Assembly (NCBI GenBank): GCA_028751875.1
Contig: CM054154.1
Coordinates: 57,017,072 to 57,081,071, forward strand
Direction of reading: 5' to 3'
Origin: Rapana venosa
Taxonomy: Eukaryota; Mollusca; Gastropoda; Neogastropoda; Muricidae
Length of the DNA stretch: 64,000 nucleotides
A program made the translations under genes and the position numbers. Under the pieces are notes generated by a model that saw nothing but the letters and a program-made list of their open reading frames with translations, was not told the origin of the DNA and did no database searches. This document shows positions 21,441 through 31,580 of this stretch, one piece after another (positions within the stretch are counted from its first letter, which is position 1; every line of letters begins with the position of its first letter).

Positions 21441-21790
21441 AAACTTTTACTCTGTAACCTAAATTCCATCTGGCTGCTATCTAGGCACCGCGCGGTCAGG
21501 GGTCCAAGTCCAGCGTCTCGCGGTGCCAGCACACATTCCTTCTTTGCTGTCTATTAGCGACTGGGCGAATTTTTATTTGAAAGGCTTATTTATCATTCGC
21601 TGCTGGATGTCCTACTTGATTTTTACAGTACTCGTACTTTAGTGAACAAAACTTTAATACCTGCTTTACTTGTTTGTGGTGACAGTTGTACCGCTATTTT
21701 GATTAACTAATTTTAAACTTTTTTTTTTACAAACAAGGTGTCTCCCAAGAAACGAATGGCTGAGTGTTGGTTGTTCCTGATTTTCAGAGC
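21400..21790 (+). repeat. Dispersed repeat F2-right, copy 1
   Basis: About 375 bases from GGCTGCTCAAAACA to CGAA(T/G)GGCTGA match 42030-42395 at high identity. It overlaps the end of the hAT-like frame, so the stop codon region is repeat-encoded. It holds a conserved tRNA-acceptor-like hairpin (21484-21527). No protein is encoded. Confidence 0.85.
21484..21527. other. Conserved inverted repeat with B-box-like loop
   Basis: Arms GGCACCGCG (21484-21492) and CGCGGTGCC (21519-21527) are perfect 9-bp complements. The loop contains GGTCCAAGTCC, one or two changes from the RNA polymerase III B-box. The same arms are kept at 42114-42122 and 42150-42158. It may be an element terminus, a SINE remnant or a structured RNA. 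Confidence 0.6.
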
Positions 21791-21940
21791 AAGAGGCAAA
21801 TCATCTCTATCTGTGAGTAATTCTGTGGATTTTTCTTTAAACCAAACTGTTTTCTTTTGTATGTGCTGGTTGTATTGTGTGAAACTTCTACTTGATGGTG
21901 TAGTTTGTTAACAGTTTGCTTATTTGTTTGACTGCGTATG

Positions 21941-21942
<2 letters not shown>

Positions 21943-21987
<45 letters not shown>

Positions 21988-24475
21988 GGAACGTATATAG
22001 CGCTATATCTTGCAAAGACAAATCAAAGCCCATGCATTCAACATAATCTTACACAGTCATGTAATCAATGATAAATAATCAATAGTTTAAACAAACAGAT
22101 ATTTACAAACATGGTGGCTGCAGACATAATCTATGAAATAAAATTTCAATAGTCAAATGTTTTACAAAAGCACACACACACACTCACAAAAGGGTCGATA
22201 CTTTAGCAGGGTGAAAAGGCCAGGGGTTAAAGTGAAGGTGGGATAGCCTGATATGAAACAGGAGGGAAAATCTTAGTTTGAAATAAATATGTCTTGAGGC
22301 TGGTTTTAAAAAGTGTCATAACTAGGTTTTCGGCGAAGAGAGAGAGGGAGCTCATTCCGGGTCGAGGACCCGAAATAGAGAAAGAGGGGCGACCAACATG
22401 GATTGGTTGAATCTAGGTATTCGAGGCAAAAGGGTATCTGCAGCAGAGCGGGGGGAACGTGAAGGAGTGTACGGGTTAAGACATTCACAGAGGAAAGGAG
22501 GTGCGTTTGTGGAATATTTGTAACAGAGGATACTGATCTTATAATTTACTCTCTGTGGCACAGGCACCATGGAGAGATCGCAAGAGAGGAGTAATGTGCT
22601 CAGATTTTTTCTTTCTGAGAACTAGTCGAGCTGCGGAGTTTTGTAAACGTTGAAGGGGGGGATAGCTGATGCTGGCAGACCAGACAAAAGAGAATTACAA
22701 TAGTCCAGACGTGAAAGAAATGAGAAAAGGGGCCCAATTTTGGGCTGTTGCATCAGGGGACAGGTACTTTCGAATTGCACTAAATACGCCGTAATTGATA
22801 GTAGCACGACTGACAGCTGGGTGATGAATTTTTCATAAAGAGTGTGTTGTCGATAACGACACCTAGATACTTCACAGCAGTAGATAAGGACTGATGTATT
22901 GCCGAGTTCTATGAAGCTGTTGTAATGGAAGAGAGTTTGTGTTTGATCCCTACGACATGGCTTCATATTTATCTGCATTTAGCTGTAATTTGTTCTGTGT
23001 CATCCAGTTTTGAATATCTTCAAAGCAGCGGGCCATATTTGTCAGGAGAGAAGGCAGATTTTCAGGAGTAACACTGCTTTGAATCTGAAGTCATCTGCGT
23101 AAAAATGATGGTTGATTTGAAGACGGTTTATTATATGTGACAGTGGGGCAGTGTAAAGAAGTGAGCAAACAGGCCTAGAACTTATCCCGGGGGACTCCCC
23201 CATTCCATTTTTGGCGGGTATGATTGAATCTTCTTTACTGCAACTGTCTGGAATCGGTCAAAAAGGTAGAATTAAACCAGGTGAGGGCTGTGCTAGAAAC
23301 ACCGAACGTTTTTTGAAGACAGGAGAGAAGAATCGAGGGGTCTATAGTATCGAAGGCTGCTGATAAGTCCGAAGAGTGAGAAGGAGATTTTCCCTGAGTC
23401 AGAAGCGAGTAGAAGCGTGTTTAAATGGGGTACTAGGGGGTTTCAGTGCGTGGTTGACGCGATAGGCAGACTGAAACTCAGGAAGAAGATTGTTGGAGAA
23501 AAGGGTGGTTGTTGAGCTGTTTGAGAACTACTTTTTAAAGGACTTTAGAAATAAAAGGTAGATTGGAAACAGGCCCTATAATTCTTCAGAATGTTAGGTT
23601 CAAGTCATGCTTTTTTTGATAGAGTTGACTATTGCAGTTTTGAGAGCTGAATGGAACATTTCCTGAAACAAGAGATGAGTTTACTATTTCGTTATAGCGG
23701 TAAGACTTTTTGGGTAGCAACTGTGTGAAAAGAAAGCGGGTATGGGATCAAGATCACATGATTTTATAGTCATTTCTTTCAGAATTGTCATGATTTCTTT
23801 CTCACTTGTCGGATGAAAGAAAAGGAGAGGAGTGCCAGAGAATTGGGGATCAGGAAGTGTAGGCTGGAAAGGAGTCTGATCCACTTTGAGCGAATGTTGT
23901 AGACTTTTTCAGAAAAGAATGCTGAAAATATAGACGGACGTTCAGAGTGGTTGTGGAATGGAAGGAAGAGGGCATGCCTTCACAGATCCAAGAAGAGTAG
24001 ATGTGAGGAAAAAGAGAGATTTCATAGATGTGGCATCAAGAACTTGAGAAGAGTAATACTTTGTTTTTTCTGAAAGAATTAAAGATTTGACTTTTTTGAC
24101 TTGTTTTCGAAAGAGCTGCTTATTAATTTCCGTTTTTGATTTCGCCACTGCCGCTCTAGTTGCCTGCGTTTGTGCTTTGCGCTTTGCGACAAGGATGTCA
24201 TGGGTGTACCATGGCGCACATGGCCTATCAGGCAGGAGACGGTCAGTGGGAGGTGCATGCTCATCAAGCAGTTGGCTGAGAACATCATTGTAGTGTTTAG
24301 AGGGGTTATTGTTGTCAGAGGTTTGTGATAGGCATTCAGCAGCTTGTGTAGAGAAAGTTTGAATATCTATGGCCTTAAGGTTGCGACGGGGGCATACTTT
24401 TTCTTTCTGATGGGCTTTGCAATATTTAAGAGAAAGAACAGCGATGATCAGAAAGTAGTTCATCAGTTCATCAGA
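21943..24475 (-). mobile_element. F1 family LINE copy a, antisense, 5'-truncated
   Basis: The left edge is a (TAA)n run (21943-21986) followed by the family 3' end (TATATAGCGCTATATC, ATCAAAGCCC). The minus strand then encodes the C-terminus, the RT and the linker up to about 24475, where an AT array begins. The endonuclease is missing. It is the same family as 24618-28215, 36193-39985 and 44048-47820. CR1/L2-like membership is inferred from RT motifs and the absence of RNase H. Confidence 0.85.
22310..24463 (-). pseudogene. F1 reverse transcriptase, copy a
   Basis: In element order on the minus strand: linker with APWYTHDILVAKRKAQ and KTKYYSSQVLDATSMKSLF (24300-24010), RT fingers with LKEMTIKSCDLDPIPA (23790-23740), motif C FYADD at about 23085-23110 with both Asp residues, the RLDYCNSLLSGLPASAI segment (22690), VPVPQRVNYKI (22560) and the C-terminal AADTLLPRIPRFNQSMLV (22430). 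The frame changes many times. This class of C-terminus (LHWLPV-type) is typical of CR1/L2 LINEs. Confidence 0.8.
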
Positions 24476-24480
24476 ATAGA

Positions 24481-24573
24481 GATATATAAATATATATATA
24501 TATATATTTTATATATATATATATATAATATATATATATATATAATATATAAATATATATAAAATATATATAT
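24481..24573. repeat. (TA)n array
   Basis: Near-pure TA with occasional A or T insertions, lying between two antisense F1 copies. Confidence 0.95.
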
Positions 24574-24603
24574 TCGTGCATCAGTGCAATTTCTGTGATG
24601 TAT

Positions 24604-24614
24604 TAGTGTGTGTG
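24604..24614. repeat. Candidate target-site duplication of F1 copy b, left
   Basis: TAGTGTGTGTG, found again at 28216-28226 immediately beyond the 5' end of the element. Because it is GT-rich, chance or array overlap cannot be ruled out. Confidence 0.4.
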
Positions 24615-24782
24615 TTTTAATAATAATAATAATAATAATAATATATGGAATTTATATAGCGCTGAATCTTGTAAAAAACAAACAAATCGAAGCGCTTGCA
24701 CTCAATCATTTACAGGCATGCAACTCCCCTTTAAACATAATGAAAATCCATGCGCGCGCACTACGCACGCACACGCACGCAC

Positions 24783-24783
<1 letters not shown>

Positions 24784-24843
<60 letters not shown>
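24784..24843. repeat. (CA)n array
   Basis: Near-perfect CA run inside the 3' region of F1 copy b. Copy d keeps only a short ACACACAC here. Confidence 0.95.
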
Positions 24844-24847
<4 letters not shown>

Positions 24848-24869
24848 CAACACTTAAAACGGTGAAAGA

Positions 24870-27830
24870 TGCTGTTGAAAATTAGGGACAAAATTGGGGG
24901 GGAAAGTCTCAGGTAGGAAATAAGTGTGTTTTGAGGCTGATTTAAAGGGAATCAAGTGAAGGCTTTGACGAAGTGAAAGAGGGAGGTCATTCAGGGGGAT
25001 GGACCAGAAACAGAGAAGGAGCGAGGGCCCCAACATGGTTTGTTTGAATCTGGGTGTTTCGAAAGCACAAAGTATCTGCGGCTGAACGAAGGGAAGGGGA
25101 TGGAGTGTACAGGTAAGACAGTTACAGAGATAAGAGGGTGCAGATTTGTGGAGACATTTGAAACAGAGGGAAATTGTTTTTATACTGCAGTCTTTGTGAG
25201 ACAGGCAACCAGTGAAGAGATCGCAGAAGAGGAGTAAAGTGTTCAGATTTTTTCTTTCTTAGGACCAGTCGAGCTGCAGAGTTTTGTAATGCGTTGAAGA
25301 GAGGATAGATAAATGCTGGAAAGGCCAGCCAAAAGAAAATTTAAACAGTAGTCTAAACGTGAAAGAAAAAAGAAATGTGACAAGCTTGGAATTGCATCAG
25401 GGGAAACAGATACTTGCGAATCGCGCTTACGCCCGTAATTGATAGTAGCAAGACTGGCAGGTCTGGTGATGAATTTTTTCATAGAGAGTGTGTTGTCAAG
25501 AACTACCCTAAATACTTCACAGATTTGGGACAAAGGAACGACGTATTGCCGAATTCATTGAAGTTTTTGTGATAGAGGAAAGTTTATGTTGGTCCCTATG
25601 AGCATGGCTTCGGTTTTATCGGCATAAAGTTGTAACTTTGTTCTGATCATCCAGTTTTGAATGTCTTGAAGGCAGTAGGACATATTTTTTCAAGAGGGAA
25701 GGAAAGTTTTCAACATATCGCTGCACTAAAGTTGAGTATCATGGGCATAGAAATATGATCAATAGGGTGGTTGTTTATTATAGTGAGAGTGGAGCAGTGT
25801 ATAGAGTAAAGAGAACAGGCCCAGGACTGATCCCTGCGGACTCCACATTCCATTTTAAACAGGTTTTGTTTGAATTTTGTTTACAAAAACTTCTGGAACC
25901 GGCTGTGAGGATGAAGTAAACCAGGTGAGGGCGTGCCATTAATACCAAACGTATTTTGGAGCGAGAAAGAAGAATTGATAAATCAATGGTATCAAGGCTG
26001 CAGATAAGTCAAGAAAGTGAGGAGGGAGATTTTTCCTGCATCAAAGCAAGTAGAAGTGGTATCTAAAGTATGACTGGGGGTGGTTTCGGTGGTGGTTGGG
26101 CGAAGGCAGACTGAAAAGTGGAAGAAGATCATTGAATGAAGGTGACTGTTGAGCTTTTTGAGAAAAACTTTTTCTAGTACTTTAGAGATAAAGGGTAAGT
26201 TTGAGACAGGCCTATAATTCTTCAGAATGTTGGGATCGAGGTCGTGCTTTTTCAGTAGAGGTGTGACTATTGCTGTTTAAAGCTGATGGAAAATTTTCCC
26301 GACTGAAGAGATGAGTTTACTATTTTAGGATAATAGGCACAAGTTGTGGAAGGGATTGTGAAAAACAGGAGCAGGTATGGGGTCAAGGTCGCATGTTTTA
26401 TAGTCATTTCCTTCAGAATTGTCATGATTTCTTTTCACTTGTGGGGTGGAAGGAAAAGAGAGGAGTGCCAGTGAACTGGGTGCAGGAGGGGCAGGCTGGA
26501 ATTGAGTTTGATCAAGTCTGAGCGTAATTTTCGAACTTTATCTAAAAAAGCGAAAATAGATGAAGTTCAGACAGCTGGTGTTACAGAGGATTGTTTTTTG
26601 CAGATTCAAGAATTGAGTAGGGAAAAAAGGATTTTATGATGTAGCACAGAGAATTTGGAAAAGTAGTATCTGTCTTTGCTGAAAGGATTTAGTTTACTTT
26701 TTTTTTTTCGAAAAGCTGTTTTTGATTTCGTTTTTGACTTCGCACTGCCGTTTTTAGTTGCCGCGTTTGCGCTTCGCTATCAAAGTCTTGGTATACCATG
26801 CGCACAGGGCTGTCAGGAGGAAATATCAGTAGGAGGTTTCAAGCTCATCAAGCAGTTGGCGGAGAAAAGTTTTATAGTGATCAGAGAGTCAGTGTGGTCA
26901 GAGGTTTGTGAAAAACGTTCGGAAGCTTGGAAGAGAAGTATGGGAAAGGGCTAAGGCCTTAAGTACACGAGTAACATTTTCTTCTTTCTGACAGTTTTGT
27001 GATGTTGATGGAAAAGAATCGGAATGATCAGAATGCAGTTCGTTTGGCCCACAGAACAGATGTGACAAGATTATGAAGCATTAGTAATCACCAATTTTAA
27101 ATATGACCAGACTGTGCGTTGCTTCGTACCAGTTGAGAGAGAGAGTTGGACAGAGAAAGAGAAAGACTGACATCTGAAAGACGGTTGTCCGAAAAGGAAA
27201 TGAAGTCACCAAGAATTATAAGTTATGGAGAGAGGCTGTATGGTCGAGAGTGACTGAATCTTGGTGAAAAAGAGAAGATGTTAGTTTTTTACGGCTGGAG
27301 TTGACGGGAAAAGAGCAATAGTAAAGATTGGGCCCGGTATTGATTGATTTCGCAAACTCAAAAGATCATGGAGAATTGAATGGTTGTGACTGAAAGAAAG
27401 AAGGTTCCAATATGTCTTTGAGAATATGCAATCCCACCTTCCTCGAGAGAGTCGTGGAAAGAAATGTTATATCCAGGAGGGGTCAGCTTTTTATTTTGGG
27501 CCATGGCCATGGTTTAAGCAAGTTTCGGTGAGAAGGAAGTCAATTTTTTTTCAGAGATGAATCAGATATGTAATCGGCTTTTCCATTGGCAGACAGACTG
27601 CACATTGAAACAAACAAACTTGAAGAGAATCTGAAGGAGGTGAGAGGTTTGAAGATAAAAATGGTGAGTTTGGAATAGCATCCAGAGGAAAGGACGAAGG
27701 GAATGGGGGAATGCCGCTAGCGGAAGAACAGACAAGAGTTTGGATGGGGAGTCCAGAGTAGAAGATGGTGAAAGAACTGTGCTGAAACAGGGATTCGGTT
27801 TTTTAAACACACAGGATCTACATCATAATC
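24870..27830 (-). pseudogene. F1 endonuclease-reverse transcriptase, copy b
   Basis: Endonuclease pieces are near 27600-27480, a linker/RT region follows, and motif C near 25735-25760 reads SYFYAHDTQ: the first catalytic Asp is His, so the enzyme is dead apart from its frameshifts. The C-terminal part near 25530-25243 keeps ITRPASLATINYGRK and LSRLDYCLNFLLAGLSSIYL. Minor length differences in homopolymers are frequent compared with copy c. Confidence 0.78.
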
Positions 27831-28038
27831 ACATCAAACAAAAAACATTATCAGAGTTTCAAACAACAGAACAATCAAAAGCGAAGGGCGGGTGGGCGCA
27901 GCATGGGGAAGAAGCGTTGTCAGGGTGACAGAAGTGACGTCAGAGGGAGGGGGAGACACAGGAGAGGAACCCACCACTGCGATGACGTCGCCTGCCCGTG
28001 TTTCCCCGTCTGGTTTGCGGCGATTAATGCCTAATGTG

Positions 28039-28215
28039 TTAAAAAGCCCGCTTAATAGCAGGAGCAAGCGTGTACTGTTTTTGACAATTCTCAGGTGCGA
28101 GCATAGCTCTAATGTCCGCGGCTCTCACTGCCATGGTAGCAGAACAACACACACTAGACTTGATTGATGGGGGTGGTGTCAGTTCGTGAATCACGTGCAA
28201 TTTGTTGAACGGCAG
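28039..28215 (-). pseudogene. F1 5' leader coding region, copy b
   Basis: The minus strand reads LHVIHELTPPPSIKSSVCCS, ATMAVRAADIRAML and on toward the endonuclease. It parallels LFHLIHELKSPPPPPPPSVR and TMTSTAEDIKALSS of the plus-strand copy at 11340-11460. Shared residue order in two divergent copies supports a translated leader rather than a 5' UTR. The role is unknown; it could be ORF1-like or an N-terminal extension. Confidence 0.55.
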
Positions 28216-28345
28216 TAGTGTGTGTGCAGGGATGTGTGTGCGTGCGTGCGTGCGTGCGCGTGTGCGTTTGCGCGTGGTGTGTGTGCGCGCGCACACACGT
28301 GTACGTGCGTATGTGCCCGTGTATGTATGTGTATATTGATCAGGT
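28216..28345. repeat. GT/GC-rich cryptic simple sequence
   Basis: Begins with TAGTGTGTGTG (candidate target duplication) and contains (TGCG)n and GCGCGC runs. A related stretch lies at 42775-42880 with the same GTGCAGGGATGTG start and GTGTGCGTTTGCG core, so this is a shared repeat rather than random simple sequence. Confidence 0.75.
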
Positions 28346-28643
28346 CAGTCAGAGAAGTTCTCTGTTACTGCTACTGGTATCCATGTAACCCAGTACAACC
28401 TGTCGCATGTCCAATAGAAAAACAACAACAAAAACATATGGAGACTTGGAGAGGAGATAGGCGCCACCAAGGAATATCCTAAGCCCACAGAAAAAACATG
28501 AAAGACAAATGCAAAGCCGAAATGATACCGGATCGGTCGAGTCCCGGGTTACGAACGACCGCGCTTTCCATTGCAACACCAGGGTGGAAGTGACAAGTAA
28601 GCTACTGGAGTTAAAACATTACTTAAGCTCCCTAGAGAACAGA

Positions 28644-29395
28644 TCACCATTGGTACATGGAACGTCCGTACACTCTAAACCCGTGCGGAAAAATCAAAGA
28701 ACTAGAGTATGAGCTTAGCCGCTATAAATGGGAACATTAAATTTGGGCTAGGAGAAGTGAATGGACAGGATTTGGGGAGACATTGACTGAAGAAGGCAAC
28801 AAGATCTGGTACAGTGGCCAAGAGAAACATCACCAAAATGGAGTGGCATTTATTGTCAGAAAGGAAATAGTGGGGTGCCATTATCAGCTTTTACACCGCT
28901 TCCAGCAGGGTTACCACATCCGGGTGTCGGCCCAAACCCAAGAACATCACCCTCAATACAAATCTATGCACCATCATCTGACCATTGCAAATGAAGAAGT
29001 AAAGAATTTTAAAGAAGATCTTGAAGAGACCATTATGAAAAACCAAGAAGGACAAACATCATCATCCAAGGGATTTTAAAAGCCAAAGTAGTCCTGACTC
29101 TTACAACCAATGGGCTGGAACAGTTGGTTAGTTTGGAACTTGGAGAGACCAATGACAGGGACTACGTCTGCTGGAGTTTGCCTGCACCCACAACTTACCA
29201 TTGCCAATACCTTCTACCCCACAAGCATCAAGGAGGGCAACCTGGCATGCGCCAAACGGCAAGATCCAAACCAAATAGATTTTAATCTTAACACCACGGC
29301 GCTTCAAATCCAGCATCAACAAAGCCAGAACAAGAACTTACCCTGGAGCTGACATAGCAGCGACCACGACCTTGTGCTGCTGGGAATTCAAAATG
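28644..29395 (+). pseudogene. RTE-like endonuclease domain
   Basis: The opening reads ITIGTWNVRT (first active-site Asn), then RYKWE, GFGETLTEEGNKIWYSGQ and GVAFIVRKEIVG, then SAQTQEHHPQYKS and, further on, WHxPNGQ-like remnants, KRQDPNQIDFN and PGADIASDHDLVL. The last is the catalytic SDH motif. Frames change at several points, so no nuclease could be made. It would have nicked the target to prime reverse transcription. Confidence 0.82.
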
Positions 29396-30255
29396 AAGCT
29401 GAAGAAAAATAAACAGCCTGCAAACCCACGTAGTGGACAAACTGAAAGATCCGATGCGAGAGATCTCCAGCTAGCTTGGGGACGCTTGCGGCATTAACCC
29501 TCCTGGACAATGACATCAATGACCTCACCAACAACTTTAATGAGGGAGTCCGAGAAACAGCAGAGGAGGTACTCGTCGTCAGAGGAAAAACACCAGCCAT
29601 GGACTACCAATGACATCTTTGGGCCTCTGCGATACAAAAGAGCACTGAAACCAACCAGGTCTTTCCCAAACCCCAAAGAATACCGGAGGCCAACAATCTT
29701 GTGAAGAATCAATGTTAAAGGCCAGAGAGAAGTGGATCAGTGATCAATGAGAAAGAGATCGAAAAAAGCATGAAAATGGGCAACAGTAAAAAGGCATACG
29801 ACACCCTAAAGAAACTCACAAAACCCCTTCAAACCAAATCAAACAGTCATTGAAGACAGCTCCGGAAACCTCCTCACAGAAACTCAGCTGCATTGAACAG
29901 GTGGTCCTGAGTATTGTCAAAACTGTACAACTACCCAATCCAACCTGACAAGAGCATAAAGAAGAGAAAGCACAACATCAAGAGTACCCTCGCCATTACC
30001 TACACTGAGGGAAGAAGTGGGAAAAAGCCATCCGCAGCTTACCAGTATGAAATTCCCCAGGAGCAGACAACATACCAGCAAGCTGCTCAAACTGGTGGCG
30101 AAACAGTCCATCACACAGTTACAGCTATCTGTCAGAAGATTTGGGAGACAAAACAGTGGCCAACAGAATGGACACAATCACTCATCATACCCCTGCCCAA
30201 GAAGGGGAATTTACGCCAATGCCAAAACTATAGAATAATCAGTCTCATCAGCCAC

Positions 30256-30264
30256 GCCAGCAAG

Positions 30265-30269
<5 letters not shown>
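30256..30269. repeat. Target-site duplication of nested LINE, left copy
   Basis: GCCAGCAAGATCAT, repeated at 31567-31580. It is part of the interrupted RT coding sequence (codons for ASKI). The last few bases blend into the ATC tail, so the duplication is between 9 and 14 bp. Confidence 0.88.

Positions 30270-30346
<77 letters not shown>
30264..30346. repeat. (ATC)n tail of the nested LINE
   Basis: About 27 ATC units. On the minus strand this is the (GAT)n 3' tail. The host RTE-like element ends at 32839-32861 in the same (GAT)n, so both lineages use the same tail unit. Confidence 0.95.
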
Positions 30347-31566
30347 ATGCCTTTTTGCCTTATTGGCACGTAGGCAGCAACAAATGTTCCCCACTCCGTC
30401 TGTCCTGGGGCCCCGCTCTGAATGATTCCCCAGGAATGTTGAAGGTCTTCAGCTCTGCTTCGACAGTCTGAGTCAAGTGTTCTTTGGGCGTCCTCGTTGC
30501 GTTTTCCCTCTGGTGTCCAGTGGAGGGCTGTTTCGGCGATGTTTCCCTGTTCCCGAAAGGCAAATATGCCCTATCCATCCCCATCACCTATGCATGATGA
30601 TTTGTCCATGCTTTCTTGGGTTCAACGGGCAAAAAGTTCTTGGTTGGAGATGGTCTCAGGGCCCGAAGATGCGCAAGATTCTTCTGAGAAATTTTCTTGT
30701 GGGAAAGTGGATAGTTTGTCGAGGTCACTCTCAGTCATCCTCCAGCACTCCGAGCCGTACAAAAGGGGGAAAGTAAAACAGCTCTGGTATAGTCTTAGTT
30801 TGGTTCTGGTGCTGTACTGGGACGATTTCCACACATTGTTTAATTTCTATAAGCATTTCTTGCTTTGCTAATCCGGTTCTTGATGTCGCTGCCTGCCCGC
30901 CCTCATGCCTAACAGTGCTCCCGAGGTACGTGAACTCTTCATTGTTGGTAAATCTTCTCCTTCACTGTGAAACCCGGGAGGGTTCTGAACGTTCAGTGTC
31001 ATCACCTCTGTCTTCTTCTGACTGATTTTTAGGCCCACTTGCTGTGCGAAAAATGCTGAGACGGATGTCTTCTCTTGAATGTGATGGGGGGGTATGTGAG
31101 AGCAGTGCCAATCGTCGGCAAAATCTAGGTCTTCAAACGTTTAGAAGGGGTCCATCTGATGCCCCGTGACTGGTCAACCCGTTTTTTGTCTCATCAAACC
31201 CCAAACAATTGTCAGGTTTAAGAGTAGTCGACATGGGCAGCCTTGTCTGACGCGTTTGTACACTGAAACACTGGTTTTGCTGTTTTCCCACTCCTGCACG
31301 TGAAGTTGTTGAGAAACTCTTAATGACTTGGATAAACTCCTGTGGAATTCCATATGCTCGGAGTATGCGCCATACACTTCTCGAGAATGCCCGTCAAAAG
31401 GGTTTTTCAAAATCTACGAAGTTGATATACAGCTGTCTCTGCCATTCCGTGCACTGTTCGATGATGTTGCGCAGGGTGAAGATCTGGTCTATGCATCTTC
31501 TTCCTAGTCGAAAACCTGCCTGTTCCTTTCTGAGTTGTTGGTCCACTGCCTCTGAGATTCGTCCGA
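30270..31566 (-). mobile_element. Nested LINE inserted antisense into the RTE-like element
   Basis: The insert begins with (ATC)n on the plus strand (30264-30346), which is a (GAT)n 3' tail on the minus strand. It ends at 31566 in the RT region, so it is 5'-truncated. It lies between 14-bp target duplications. It is a different LINE lineage from its host: the RT and C-terminal motifs match the element at 58996-60065 better (YINFVDFEK and YGSECWRMT-type). Confidence 0.88.
30355..31560 (-). pseudogene. Reverse transcriptase of the nested LINE
   Basis: In element order on the minus strand: QLRKEQAGFRLGRRCIDQIF, TLRNIIEQCTEWQRQLYINF, VDFEKPFD (motif A, with Pro for Ala), then motif B-like VRQGCPCRLLLNLTIVWG (31270-31200). 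After damaged sequence come WKSSQYSTRTKLRLYQSC, LLYGSECWRMTESDLDKL (30830-30710) and a C-terminus near 30590-30450 with RKRGRPK-like remnants and LTQTVEAELKTFN. Stops and shifts are frequent. Confidence 0.78.
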
Positions 31567-31580
31567 GCCAGCAAGATCAT
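31567..31580. repeat. Target-site duplication of nested LINE, right copy
   Basis: GCCAGCAAGATCAT, second copy. Here it leads into ATGCTCAAAG, restoring the interrupted RT reading frame. Confidence 0.88.

Larger units (their letters stand above)
24618..28215 (-). mobile_element. F1 family LINE copy b, antisense, near full length
   Basis: The left edge is (TAA)n at 24618-24642 plus the 3' end with TATATAGCGCTGAATC. The right part (28215-27560) carries the proline-rich leader and the start of the endonuclease (NVQSVCQWKS). The total of about 3.6 kb with endonuclease and RT makes it the fullest F1 copy with clean borders. The whole length, including the 5' region 27890-28215, is matched by the degraded copy at 44048-47820, which fixes the 5' end near ACGGCAG at 28209-28215. 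Confidence 0.85.
28380..30269 (+). mobile_element. RTE-like LINE, left part (interrupted by a nested LINE)
   Basis: The 5' untranslated-like sequence runs to about 28640, then endonuclease (28644-29395), linker (29400-29900) and the start of RT (29915-30269). The element resumes in phase at 31567 after a 1.3-kb antisense insertion. The true 5' border was not identified. With the right part it is a near-complete element of about 3.2 kb after subtracting the nested insert. Confidence 0.85.

Noticed and set aside
28240..28290. Possible CpG-island-like promoter
   Set aside because: The CG content comes from (TGCG)n simple sequence, and a related stretch occurs at 42775-42880. No gene follows.
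28540..28580. tRNA-like sequence around GGTCGAGTCCCGGG
   Set aside because: Only a weak B-box match without an A-box or cloverleaf. It lies in the probable 5' region of the RTE-like element.
30264..30346. Poly-isoleucine coding repeat in a gene
   Set aside because: It is the (ATC)n tail of an inserted antisense LINE, bounded by a target duplication.
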